Of a DNA stretch of 64,000 nt, positions 31,379-41,718 are shown piece by piece. Position 1 is the first letter of the stretch. Each line of letters begins with the position of its first letter. The DNA comes from Karstenula rhodostoma CBS 690.94. Its lineage: Eukaryota > Ascomycota > Dothideomycetes > Pleosporales > Didymosphaeriaceae. The position numbers and the translations under genes are program-made. Under the pieces are notes generated by a model. That model made no database searches. It saw only the letters and a program-made list of their open reading frames with translations, and had not been told where the DNA came from. The stretch lies in contig MU001500.1 in assembly GCA_010093485.1 (NCBI GenBank), forward strand, positions 1,064,198-1,128,197, in the 5' to 3' direction.

Positions 31379-33010
31379 ATGCGTTCCTACCTGTTGTTGT
31401 CGCTGTCCCTGTCCTGGATCGCCCGCGGGCACTATACTTCGTATCCTCGAAAGGACACAAGAGTAACGCTGCCATGTGGAACACTTGTAAACGGCCTCGT
31501 CGACGCGAACTTGTCCTCCGTCCGTCAGTTCTTGGGCATTCGTTACGCACAGCCGCCAGTCGGGGATCTTCGTTGGGAGCCTCCTCTCGCTAACAAGCTC
31601 TCGTCGCCTGTTAACGCGACCGCATACGGGAGATCATGCACGCAACCCGAGCCCCTCACGCCCAATCTGGAAAACACTGATATTCCCGAGCTCGCTATCC
31701 AAAACAAGGACACTGGCGAGGACTGTTTGACGCTGAGCCTGTGGACACCTACGAACGCGACTAAGCTACCGGTTGTCATATTTTTCTATGGCGGAGGCTG
31801 GTACACGGGAGGGCAAGATGTGCCTTACACGATTCCGACACAGTGGGTGCAGAGGACGAAGGACTTGATCGTGGTGAAACCGAATTCACGCGGTAACATC
31901 TTCGGGTATCCGAACGCCGAAGGGGCCACGAACCAGAATCTGGGCATGCTTGACCAACGACTCGCTGTCGAATGGGTTCGAGACAACATAGAAGCTTTTG
32001 GTGGCGACAGTTCCAAGATCACGATCTGGGGACAATCGTCAGGTGCAGAACAGGTCGACTACTACAACTTTGCTTGGCATGAAGATCCCATCGTTCAAGG
32101 CCTCATCATGAATTCTGGTACTGCGTTCATCGAGGACGGTTCCGGTCCCAAATACTCTAACTTCTCGTATGTGGCTACGCAGGTAGGCTGTGGGAATCAG
32201 ACCGGTGCGGCAGCTGAGCTGGCGTGTATGAAGAAGGTCGACGCCGCGAAGATCGAAAAGGTCATAGCTGATAACATGAATGGAGGCGGAGTGCCGCCGT
32301 TAGCTTTTGGCTCCTCGGCTGATGAGAAGATTGTGCCCTCGAATTTGACCAAGTGGGCACTGGAAGGCAAGATTGCAAAAGTGGTAAGTGGTATTCCCAT
32401 GTACTGCGGTATACAATGACTGAGGCCGAAAATCTAACAATTTGCACAGCCTGCCATCATCGGAATCGACCAGAACGAGGGCGTAGGCTTTGTAACATAC
32501 AACGCAGACGGACCAAGCGCGGAGGATCAAGTGTTAGCAGACTTCTGGTTCCAGACACTTTTCCTCTGCCCTTCATTCAAAACATCAAAGTAAGCATTTC
32601 ATTGTGCGCTGATCCGGCAAAGATGCGCGTAGTCAATTTTTCATGCTAACAACCCATTTCACAGACTGCGTGCTGCGGCTGGTCTCCCCACATACCGATA
32701 TATGTACGTCGGCAACTTCAGCAACATCTCTCCTCGGCCATGGATGGGGGCATATCACGGCTCTGAGCAGCCAATGCAATTCGGCACCCATGGCAACTAC
32801 AGAGGCGCGTCGACGCCGTACCAGATCGCGGTTAGCGAAGCGATGCAGGACGCGTATCGAGCGTTCATCAACGACCCGCTATCCGGATTGAAGGGGGAGG
32901 ATTGGCCAACATTCACGGAAGATTCTGGTGTTGTAAGGTGGTTTGCGAGCAATGGCACGGTGGCCAGGAATGCTGTAGGAGAATTGCAAGCATGGGAGGA
33001 AAAGTGCTAA
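31379..33010 (+). CDS. Secreted type B carboxylesterase/lipase
   Basis: An alpha/beta-hydrolase that probably cleaves carboxylic esters outside the cell. Exons 31379-32383, 32450-32589 and 32665-33010 give 496 residues. A signal peptide spans ~1-17 (SYLLLSLSLSWIARG). Family blocks are FLGIRYAQPPVGDLRWEPP, EDCLTLSLWTP, the oxyanion segment FYGGGWYTGG and the nucleophile elbow GQSSG with Ser ~220. The usual GESAG motif has Glu replaced by Gln here, a variant found in some fungal members. A His in AYHGSEQP fits the third triad residue; an acidic residue in DQNEGVGF is the likely second. There are several N-glycosylation sequons. It is slightly shorter than the common ~540-residue fungal enzymes. 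The substrate is unknown. Confidence 0.88.
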
Positions 33011-33551
33011 AGACCACTTGGTCGGAAGCTGTACGATGAAGAACGCCATGTTCGGTCTTTATGCTTACTCGCGTATACGGTCTTATCCCAAATGCTGACA
33101 TCCGCAAATCATCAGGTTGCAATGTGCGACTCATCCACATTCCCTTCGTTCAGTTTTCGTAGATGCGGAACAGTCACAGCACGCGCCGCGGACCAGATCA
33201 CCGGGCCAGACCGCCATCTCATCGATTTTCAGGCAATCTGCGCGTTTGCGCGGCCAAGGGATGTTAAATGTCACACAACACGAGCCTAATGTCCCATCAT
33301 TCGCGTATTCCCTTGAAAGATTTTTGGCGTCACAGCAACGCGCAACCAATTGTTGGGTGCACGGCTGCGCAACGTACGCAACTGGAACGTTTAAGACTGA
33401 CCCTCATGCATTCGCATGACTCGCAGCATCATCACATCCGCTTCACGGCGTTGTCTTTCGACGGAGTGCAGATATCGCCATCGCGCCTAAGATCTTCCGT
33501 ACTAAATCTGCGACTTAGATTTCTTTTGGGGTGCCGCCGGCAGTGAGGCCG
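33011..33551. other. Intergenic region before the rhodopsin-domain gene
   Basis: 541 bp between two plus-strand genes. The frame of the next gene is open from 33531. No feature is seen. Confidence 0.55.
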
Positions 33552-34723
33552 ATGTCTACTCCCCCGTTCGACAAGACCGCTGAGGTCGAAGCGACCATTA
33601 CTTTAGCCTTCTTCCTGATTACAGCCGGTCTGTGTTTACACGAGGGGTCGCGGAAGATAAGGAAAGCTTGTCTGACAGCTTATGACGTGTTATTGTACTT
33701 TGCATACGCAAGCACTCACACTTCGCATCGCACTTCTGCGCTGACCAAACTAGGTGGACGTGCTCGCGAAAGACATCATCGCCTTATGGTGTAAGCATTC
33801 AAAGATCGTACCTGGGCTGCAATTGACAATCTAAAGTGGTCAAGAAGGGCGCATGTTCCGACGTCGCTTATCTGAACCAAAACCACCATGAGAAGATTCT
33901 GTTCGACAACGTACGATTTATTCCTGGACGTCATAACATTGAGGCTTGCTCACACAGTCTAGGTATTCTTCGCTCTCGCAGGGCTTCGAGCAGCGACCAC
34001 AGTCTCCGTGAAACTCGCTGTCCTCTTCCTCTACAAACAGGTCTTCACCCTAGACAATCGCCGGTTCCGCATCGCCTGGTGCGCCTGCTTCCTATACTTG
34101 GTCCCCTGCTTCTTGACCATAGATCTAACCTTCTATGGCATCATCTTCGCGAACAAGAGAAGAACGCCTCATGTTCGTCTTGCGGACTTCCAGTTTGGAA
34201 AGATTGCGCATGTGGTCGTTGCGTGGCTGAATACCATAGCCGATATGTCCATCCTAACCCTGCCACTTCCATACCTACTGAAGTTGCGTGTCCAGCGCTC
34301 ACAAAAAGCGGCACTAGGTGTGCTTCTCTGCATGGGATTCCTGTAAGTCGGGACGTCATCGTTGAGCGAGGAAGGCCGTTGACCATAAAACGCAGTGCGA
34401 CAGCCGGGACGTGGGCTAACGCCATTCTTCTCTCAGTAGCACTGGCCAAGGGCCGTGACATGAGCCAGGCTTATTCCAGTACTGTGCTCCTAATTGCTTC
34501 AGTTGCAGAGTGCGCGGTCGGTGTCCTTTGTGCTTGCTTAGCGACATCGAAGCCCGCAGTGTCAGTTCTGTGGAGCTGGCTTAAGGCTGTTTCGCGAGGG
34601 GCGGAAACGCACCGCGAATTTACTGAGCTGCCACAGAGAGCTGACAATCCGGAGACTCGACCCGGTGTGAAGGTGCTGTCGGTCGAGGAAATGGTGCAGA
34701 TGCGCTCGCGACCTGCTGGATGA
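33552..34723 (+). CDS. Seven-helix integral membrane protein, fungal rhodopsin-domain type
   Basis: A plasma-membrane protein of the large fungal rhodopsin-domain/Pth11-related family, with no known ligand. Five exons (33552-33707, 33754-33790, 33837-33910, 33963-34342, 34396-34723) give 324 residues. Seven hydrophobic helices are visible, including ITLAFFLITAGLCL, KLAVLFLYKQVF, CFLYLVPCFLTIDLTFYG, the family block ILTLPLPYLLKLR and the E-containing last helix VAECAVGVLCACLA. Exon 1 appears to end at a GC donor (GCAAGC at 33708) rather than GT, the only way I found to join TYDVLLYFAY-type helix 2 to exon 2. The protein lacks the usual CFEM extension. The C-terminal tail is soluble and charged. 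Confidence 0.7.
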
Positions 34724-35121
34724 ATCGATGGTTCCCCCACAGGCACCTGTGGATACCACCACTCAACATAACGTGTCGTGGCAGGTCTCAGCGGCTCTAG
34801 CCCCGGCCAGTTATCCTATCGACTAATACGGAGTCGTTGGTGTCGAGGGAGCGGCCGTGACGCATTGGACGCTCGAAAATATTCTGCCAGCATGCGTTTG
34901 TGACCGCACACATATTGCGGTTTCGCCCGTTGCGAGGTCCCACCTTCGCCGACAATCATCGGCCCAAGATGAGTGCAGCATCGGTCTACAACTAGTTCCG
35001 TCTCAAAAAATGGCCTGCACTTGCGTCTCTACAAACAACAAGTCCGACGAGAGCCGACCATAGTCCTCTTGCGAATCCTGACCGACTTACACTTGTAAAG
35101 CCAGATCCAGCAAACAATGTA
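34724..35121. other. Intergenic region after the rhodopsin-domain gene
   Basis: The 3' flank. No feature is seen. Confidence 0.5.
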
Positions 35122-35661
35122 CGACTGACTTCTCGCATTTCTCCTGGCATACACCCTGCTCGAGCACGTTCTCGTAAATCTTCGGCATGCGGATGTGGAG
35201 GTTGACAAGCAGATTTTGGAAGGAGTGTATCGAGGGTTTTGTGAGCCTGAAGGACAACTGTTTTCAAATGCTGGACTTCGAAACAGCAGAGGACAAACAT
35301 TGCAAAAACTCTGGAAGCCCAGAAATTGGCCGGCGCCGTGATTCCGAGACCAGATTGCGTCTTACCCGCCCTGCGGGAACAAAGGTCTATCTTCTGCAAT
35401 CTACCAGACTCCTCAGTGTTGTTCCCAGGCCGGGCCATCGAGAACGAAAAGGGCATTGCCATGTGGCAGCTGCTTTCAGCTTTCGTTGACCTTATCAAGG
35501 CAAGAGCTCGGTCGTACACAGATCGGGACAAGGTGAAATCGTACCACACCTATTTCGCAACGTGGTGCGCGGTGATAGACGGCATGGTGGTCGGTCCTGA
35601 AGTCAACACACGCAGGGATATTCACGTTTTCAGGACGGAAATATTATCGCAAGCAGAATAA
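35122..35661 (+). pseudogene. Possible gene remnant, family unknown
   Basis: Protein-like sequence continues on the plus strand but in shifting frames. One frame (~35127-35330) gives LLAYTLLEHVLVNLRHADVE and on to TLQKLWKPRNW. Another (to 35661) gives LEAQKLAGAVIPRPDCVLP then GRAIENEKGIAMWQLLSAFV and IDGMVVGPEVNTRRDIHVFR. There is no start codon with good context and no intron pair that joins the frames. I do not recognise the family, and chance open frames are a real alternative. Confidence 0.25.
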
Positions 35662-36395
35662 CTGCGGATACCGGTTCGGTCTATTTTCTAATGTAACGGT
35701 ACACCGTACTTAGGGTACGTTTTTCATACCCTTGAAATATTGAATGTGCTAACCATCTCAGAAACGTGGATTGCTCATGATTGAAACTACTTCAATTATG
35801 GATCAGCGATTTAGTTTGGAACAAATTTTGTGGTGGGGATACGGTTGTGTAGTATGGAAGACCACTTTGCAACAATGCAATAGCACTTTCTTTGGATATC
35901 CACCATAGCCCTGGTCCACTCGATTCAAAATGGAGCTACTAAAATAAATCAATAATTAAGAAATACCCAACAAACACCAATGCTCCATAGTTTACTTATA
36001 GCTCTCAAATCGAAGAGTAATGAAATCGACACCCGCTTAGTCTTAATGATGAGCCCCACAGCGTACCATAGTTCATATGGCAGTGCACGTGTCCAACTTT
36101 TACCCGTGAATTTCTTACTTTGACTTGCGACACCGTGGATCTTTTAAACCTTTAGGCATGTTCTTTTGGAGCGAGAAGATTTTGGTTGTTATCCCCAAAT
36201 CCATGTTGGATTGTGGCGTCGATCGTGATGAGCGAGAGACCGCAGCACCTCCCTCCTCAATTTATGTACTACGTCTGTGACTTATCTCGCTCTGTTGGCC
36301 CTTAGATTTGTCCTGTTCTATGGTGGTTGAGTGTTGAGATGGTTGAGGCGACGATAATCCCAGAGCCACGGTTATACATAACTTACCCTACTAAT
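35662..36395. other. AT-rich intergenic region left of the 93-bp element
   Basis: More AT-rich than the rest of the window, with no gene. It ends in the left 15-bp direct repeat ACTTACCCTACTAAT (36381-36395). Confidence 0.55.
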
Positions 36396-36488
36396 CAAAT
36401 ATGATACTTCGCGAGCTTGGGCAAGCCGCGGCAAAACTCGATAAAGGAACTCGGTGGGGTGCCAAAACACAAATATTTCAAACAGCTC
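36396..36488 (+). mobile_element. 93-bp short interspersed element, copy 1
   Basis: Bounded by perfect 15-bp direct repeats ACTTACCCTACTAAT at 36381-36395 and 36489-36503, which look like a target-site duplication. The same 93 bp, at about 80% identity overall and higher over the last 80 bp, recurs at 63432-63524 with its own, different flanking repeat. Shared cores are GCAAGCCGCGGCAAAAC and GGGGTGCCAAAACACAAA. It has no terminal inverted repeats, no poly-A tail and no clear Pol III boxes. Identical length in two unrelated sites with private direct repeats indicates transposition, most simply by LINE-type retroposition. Orientation is the same as copy 2. Confidence 0.75.
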
Positions 36489-36626
36489 ACTTACCCTACT
36501 AATTACCCTAATACTCCCTCCTCCTCGCGGGCGCCTACGGGCACCTACGGGCGCCTCCCTATTGTCTTCCACGACTCCGGGATCCCCACATATCCCCAAA
36601 TCGTGTTCAAAACCTTGCGGGTCGTG
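36489..36626. other. Leader region of the unknown gene, with short tandem units
   Basis: It contains the right direct repeat of the 93-bp element and three imperfect CGGGCGCCTA units (36528-36557). The coding frame of the next gene is open through here and through the element but lacks an ATG before 36627. Confidence 0.5.
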
Positions 36627-37496
36627 ATGTCTCCCTTTCCAACACAAAAATCTCCAGGGGGTGGGAGCAAATTGCAGTCATGCAACATAGCTCAAGAGGA
36701 CGACCGTGGTCCAGGGACCCTTCCGATTGCTCGGGTCGATGAAGGTATTTCTTTGGTGGATGAACATAAGGTATCTATTCCAATCGCCATCCCCCTAGTC
36801 CAATGCTTCTGCAAATTCCCAAGCATATTATGCTCACCAGAGAGGAGCAATGAAGCTCGGGCACTTGTTACTTATTGCTATAACCCACTTACCAGCGAGC
36901 ATTTCCCTAATAGCACGCAGTCCTCACGTAAACCCCTCACTCCTCCAACCATCAACCACGAGCTCGCAGTCCGTCTTGCAAAGCTCCATCTAATCCTCGC
37001 GGAAATCCGGCTCTCATACGACGCCAGCCGCAAGCTCATCAAACTCATGCACGACAACGAATACTTCCTAGAACACCCTAAAGGTCAAGAGTACATGGCG
37101 GCGACCACATGGCAAAACAACCACTTCGCGGCGCTCATCCAGACGATAGACCGCGACGGTGCGTACTTTAGCTTGCCGGACTCGCCCTTCGATGTTCTTG
37201 TCAGCACGATCGAGAACTCCGGGCGCACGCTGCGGATATTCTCCAGCAACCTCGTTCGCTCGTGGGAGCTCGAGGCGGAGAGGCAGCGGCAGGAGAGGCG
37301 CAGCAGAAGTGAAAAGGATGCAGAGGATCCCGATGGGGATTTGCCGATGATATCGGATGTGTTTAGGCTTGGGTGGAATTTTGCTAACGCGGTAGAGTCG
37401 TATGATCGGAGGCAGTGGTGGGCTTCGTGGTTTTCACCACTTTGGAAGGCGAGCCATGGGTTGCGGGTGCGACTGAGGAGGGTTGCATGGGGTTAG
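36627..37496 (+). CDS. Protein of unknown function, paralogous to the next gene
   Basis: From the first in-frame ATG (36627) the product has 289 residues. The N-terminal ~110 residues are Pro/Ser-rich and may contain an unrecognised intron. A helical domain follows, beginning ELAVRLAKLHLILAEIRLSY and including DASRKLIKLM, HPKGQEYMAA and FAALIQTIDRDGAYFSLPD. A charged segment ERQRQERRSRSEKD and a Trp-rich end (RRQWWASWFSPLWKASHGL) close it. The helical part aligns with the same region of the gene at 37803 (L..LH..L, DA...IKL, HP...Y, F..LI..I, AYF). I recognise no known family. The upstream frame runs into the 93-bp element, which may have replaced the original 5' end. Confidence 0.55.
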   Translation: MSPFPTQKSPGGGSKLQSCNIAQEDDRGPGTLPIARVDEGISLVDEHKVSIPIAIPLVQCFCKFPSILCSPERSNEARALVTYCYNPLTSEHFPNSTQSSRKPLTPPTINHELAVRLAKLHLILAEIRLSYDASRKLIKLMHDNEYFLEHPKGQEYMAATTWQNNHFAALIQTIDRDGAYFSLPDSPFDVLVSTIENSGRTLRIFSSNLVRSWELEAERQRQERRSRSEKDAEDPDGDLPMISDVFRLGWNFANAVESYDRRQWWASWFSPLWKASHGLRVRLRRVAWG

Positions 37497-37802
37497 TATT
37501 GTTTTCGGTGCATTTGGGTCTTCACGTGGGATCGATCACTGCAGCGAGGTTATTGCCAAGAGAGGCGACACAGGCTGCAAATATCTGCAGTGCGGGATGT
37601 GATGTTCGGCTTCACTGATAGTTGGGTTAATACGGACCGTGAAGCATTGTGTGGGCACGTGGCTATTGTGGGACGGTGAACAATAACTTTCATCCTGAAC
37701 AATGTCACTGGGGATTCCATATTTTTGAAAGTTTCCTGCGGCTAGGACTCACGGTTATGACACCCAACTAACTTACTCAACCCCTACCAGGCTGTTACAA
37801 CG
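37497..37802. other. Short intergenic region between tandem paralogs
   Basis: 306 bp, probably 3' UTR and promoter. No feature is seen. Confidence 0.55.
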
Positions 37803-38705
37803 ATGCCCTTCACCGCGCAGGACTTCCTAGAGAGCGCTGCTCAGATCAAAAAGGTCACACATCGGCAGCCGTCCTTCTTCCGGGGAGATGATGGATGTCA
37901 ACAGCAGTCGTCAGCCACGCCCTCGCCGCTTTCTTCGGCATCGTCTTCAGTGCTGTCCTCTGTGCCGCTTCCGTTATTGTCCTTAGAAACGCGACAACAC
38001 ACCGAATGTCGCAAGTCCTGTCGACACCGTTCCTGCAGAACGTTCCGCCCAGCCCACGCCGAAACATTAGGGGAAAACGAACCCCCACGGCCCATCGCTC
38101 TCAACCACTTGTCCATCAACCAACTCTTCAACCTCCACAAGAAGCTGGAAAGTCTGCAGGAATCCGTCGACGCCACCGAGCAGATAATCAAACTTTGCCG
38201 CGCACGCCTTCTGAAGTTCCATCCCGCAACGGAACAAAGATACATCCGTACCGGTAGTCAACGACGCAAAGATTTCGAGCATCTCCTGACCGAGATCCGA
38301 TGCAAAAACGCATACTTCGGCCACATCGGTCTACCCGAGCGCTTGGACTTCGTCGACGCAGTTGCAACTTCGGGTCTAACCCATGAACAAGTGTCTCTGC
38401 AGCACTTGCTCATCTGGAACGATGTGGCGGAAAGCCTTAGAAAGGACGCCAGGAATAATTCCGAGTATAATGATGAGGATACTCTTCCTGACGAGATTCG
38501 AGACGTAGGGTTCAAGCCTGGATGGAGCTTCGAAAGTGCATCTGCTCGGGGCGGAGGCGAGGCGGTGGACGAGGAGGAGATTGCGCCGGATGAGACGGCC
38601 GATGAGAGTCGCCGGACGAAGCGAGCGCGGTCGCTATCACCGGATGTTCTTAACGAAAAGGTGGCGAGGGCCAGAACTGCCGAGGGGTTGTTGGCGAACT
38701 ATTGA
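37803..38705 (+). CDS. Protein of unknown function, tandem paralog
   Basis: A single frame of 300 residues from ATG 37803. Residues ~30-100 are Ser/Pro/Arg-rich and look disordered. Residues ~100-215 form a helical domain (LSINQLFNLHKKLESLQ, SVDATEQIIKLCRARLLKFH, RRKDFEHLLTEIRCKNAYFG, LPERLDFVDAVATSGL) that matches the upstream neighbour block for block at low identity. The tail is acidic, with a possible nuclear signal SRRTKRARSLSP near the end. The gene pair probably arose by an old tandem duplication. No known domain is recognised, and the function is unknown. Confidence 0.6.
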   Translation: MPFTAQDFLESAAQIKKVTHRQPSFFRGDDGCQQQSSATPSPLSSASSSVLSSVPLPLLSLETRQHTECRKSCRHRSCRTFRPAHAETLGENEPPRPIALNHLSINQLFNLHKKLESLQESVDATEQIIKLCRARLLKFHPATEQRYIRTGSQRRKDFEHLLTEIRCKNAYFGHIGLPERLDFVDAVATSGLTHEQVSLQHLLIWNDVAESLRKDARNNSEYNDEDTLPDEIRDVGFKPGWSFESASARGGGEAVDEEEIAPDETADESRRTKRARSLSPDVLNEKVARARTAEGLLANY

Positions 38706-39012
38706 GTTTGGTTCTGAAGATAGCACCACTGAGCAAGTGCATTCCAGAAAGGATAGGGTATACTTTCGCCTTACCTGTTTTAACTCTTGCTAGCTATGGG
38801 CCACGTTAATATAAGGCCTCAAAGTGGCACTGGCGGTACCATAGATATCATCGATTTATCAGATTCGACTATTCCTATTTTGCACAGATACTCAATAAAA
38901 CATGATTTAGTATTTCAATTAGAGCCATAGGTATCATATCCCCAACCCAACCCCAGACGTATCGAGTTATAAGCTCCCATTCCCAAACCAATACCAAATA
39001 CCATTCGCCCTT
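38706..39012. other. Convergent intergenic region
   Basis: AT-rich 3' flanks. Nothing else is seen. Confidence 0.6.
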
Positions 39013-41718
39013 TCAATAATGCTCCCACGTCCCAATCGTATGCCCTTGCACCCTCGCCTTCGTCCAATCAACCCCATAATTATACGGTGCCAGTATCGGC
39101 TCCTCATCAATCCCACAATGATCGTCGCCATCCCTCCCTTGAAACCACCCCAGCGCATACGTCTTCCCCGACGTCTCCAAATGCACCGTCATCTGCTTGC
39201 TATCAAACTTCTGCGTGCCGACAAAATTCACGAGCATCTTGCTCTGATGGATGAAGGCGAGGACCGACGCCATGGTGCCGACCTGCCGCGGCATGAACTT
39301 GTGCGAGCGGTGCACGTACACGATGCAGGCGACGCCTACGAGGAAGAATATGATGACGAGGGAGAGGATGAAGGAGGACCAGAAGGAGCGGAAGGTTTGG
39401 TCTGTGTTGGCGCGGTCTTCGGCGTCGTCGAAATCGATGCGGTCGTTGCCGCTTTGCCCCGGGATGAACTTTTTGCCGTCGACGGAGAAGGAGGAGACGC
39501 AGACTGTGAGCATTTCGGAGAGAATGGAACCGACGCCGACCAGGGCTACAATGTAGTGTCGGTTGACGAGGGCCTTGAATGGGAGGAGGATGGGATTTGT
39601 GCCGGTGTAGTCGAGGGTCAGGGTTTTGGCAGGGGCTCTGCGCTGTGCGAGGATGTGGTAGGGTTCCACGGTGCGGATGTCTCCGTTCATGGTGTTCCAG
39701 AGGAGTTTAACAACAGTGGCTAAGGCCGTCAAAAGGAAGGGCAGCTTCTTCGTGACGATTTGAGCACCTTCGACGAAGAGAAAGATAGGTAAGATGACGG
39801 CGAAGGAGATGAGGTAAAAAATGTAGGGTACGCCAGCTTTCAGACGCAGCATCAGAGGCCGTGGATCGGAGCCTGTATCTGGGATCTTCTCTTTGACGTT
39901 GCGGATATATTCACCCTGCCATAGGGAGCTCTTGTGGAGAATATAACGTCGGTGGCGAAGTTGTTTGTGGATCTTTTCGAGCGGCGCCGTGTCCAGACCA
40001 TGAAAGTCCGCTAAGATGTGACTTGCTGTAGCCATGGCCGCGACACCGGCGATACCTTGGGGATTGGAGAGTAGGCCACTCTTTCTTCGCATCTCGTACA
40101 TGAGCACCATGCCGAGGATCGCTACAGTGACTAGACAGATCGTAACGGATCTTGACCACCAAGGGTTAATGCGTACAGCTTTCCATTCGTCTACGTCGCG
40201 TTGGTCTTCATCGGGAAACATTTCCACGGATGCTGACTGAAGGATAGGAACCAGGCTACTTGCTAAAAGCGTGGCCATGGAGACGTAAATGACCGCATAT
40301 TGTTTATGCCGTAGCGCGCGTAATGGCACTAGCAAGCTCATGAAGGTTAGATAGTCCATGTTCAGCGATTCGCTTGCTGCAGATCCGTTCTTCTTTGACA
40401 GTTGATAGTATGGTTCAAGGCGTTTGACTTCGTAATCGACGATTTGCCATAGTATTCCGTAGATGACGAAGAATAGAATAGGTGCATATTTCCAGGTGAA
40501 GTATTGTAGAACTGTCAATTCTTTAGCATTCTTGAATTTGACCAAACCTCCTTCATGATGCTCATCAGGGACATGTTTGGCCTCTTTCAGAGACAGCTGA
40601 CAGAGGAATTCCTGCAACCCTGCGAGTGCGAGTGCGACGACAACAAGGAACGTCAGGAAAGGCCAACCCATCGAGAAGGGTCGCCACGAAGGCATGTCGG
40701 GGTCTAAACCACGGTCAGCCTATAGATTCCCGCCGTGGTTCACCGGTCACTTACCTGGAGGAAAGAAGTAACTCATTTCATTATTGTTACCACGCTCGAA
40801 AACAAGCGAAGCGCGGCTGTCAAAATCGTTCCCATGCCCCGCCATGTCGCTAATATCAACAGGAATCTCTGCGATCGCTACAATGCCACCGGTCTTCTCA
40901 GCCTCCTCCTGCGCATCCTTTGCGACAACATCAATAATGTTTGCATCGGATAACCCTCTCCTATGCCCACGTGCTGTATCGTCTCCAGACGGTGTGGCGG
41001 TGTGAGTAAAAGGCACTTCTGTGACGGAAGCCATGCCCGCCCCGAGTTGTGCTTCTAATCTCTCGAACTCGGCGGCATAGCCAGCTTCGTTGAGGTCGCG
41101 CTCTGCTTCCATTGCGTCGGCTGCAATCGGTATTTTTTTAGGCTGCCCGAACTGCTTCATTGGCACTCCACCATCGAAACCGCTCAAATCATATCCTAAA
41201 GGCTCGTCCACCTCTTCAACACCTTGCAGCTTCCTCCTGCCCGACTCTTCATCTTCCAGCCTGTTGTAGTCCCCACCTCTCGATCTGCCACTACGAAGCG
41301 AAGCAAGCCGGTTCAAGAGGCTATTGGTGCCGCCCCTGCTTTGTAGCGTAGACTGTGACCCAGTCGGACTGAATGGATCAGGCGAAGAGCTGTATGATGT
41401 ATTATCGGAGAAGGACGGCGGCGCTGGGGCGCGAGGTATGCGGTACGATGGCTCTGCGGTGGGTATCAGAGGCGATGGATAGGATGTGCGGCGCGATAAT
41501 GAGGGTGTGTCGAGAGGGCTGACCGATGCGATCGAGGCTGGCCGAGAGGGGAAAAGCTGGGATAGTCGGTCGGACCCAGACGTGTTCTGTCGCGTTAGAG
41601 CTGGGCGCGCTTGCGACGTGGGCGTCCCAGCGCGCAGAGCCGTGGGGACGCGGTCTTCTGAGGCATTCCTTGCTGTGACTGGGGAGCCCACTTTCAGTGG
41701 AGACGGAACCTCGTCCAT
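39013..41718 (-). CDS. DUF3433 multi-pass membrane protein
   Basis: Two exons, 41718-40755 and 40703-39013, give 884 residues. The N-terminal ~320 are cytosolic, Ser/Pro-rich and probably disordered. The rest carries the DUF3433 architecture twice: a lead helix (WPFLTFLVVVALALAGLQEF), then the signature LFFVIYGILWQIVDYEVKRL with EPYYQLSK...SLNMDYLTF, and a second set (PFLLTALATVVKLLW, EPYHILAQRRAP...LTLDYTGTNP). About ten hydrophobic helices are visible. The biochemical role of this fungal family is not established; some members affect growth or stress responses. The 51-nt intron joins the soluble part to DPDMPSWRPFSMGWP. The C-terminal ~60 residues are soluble. Confidence 0.88.

Noticed and set aside
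36488..36515. TTACCCTA-type units suggesting interstitial telomeric sequence
   Set aside because: Only two or three imperfect units, and one is part of the 15-bp direct repeat found on both sides of the 93-bp element; too few for a telomeric tract.
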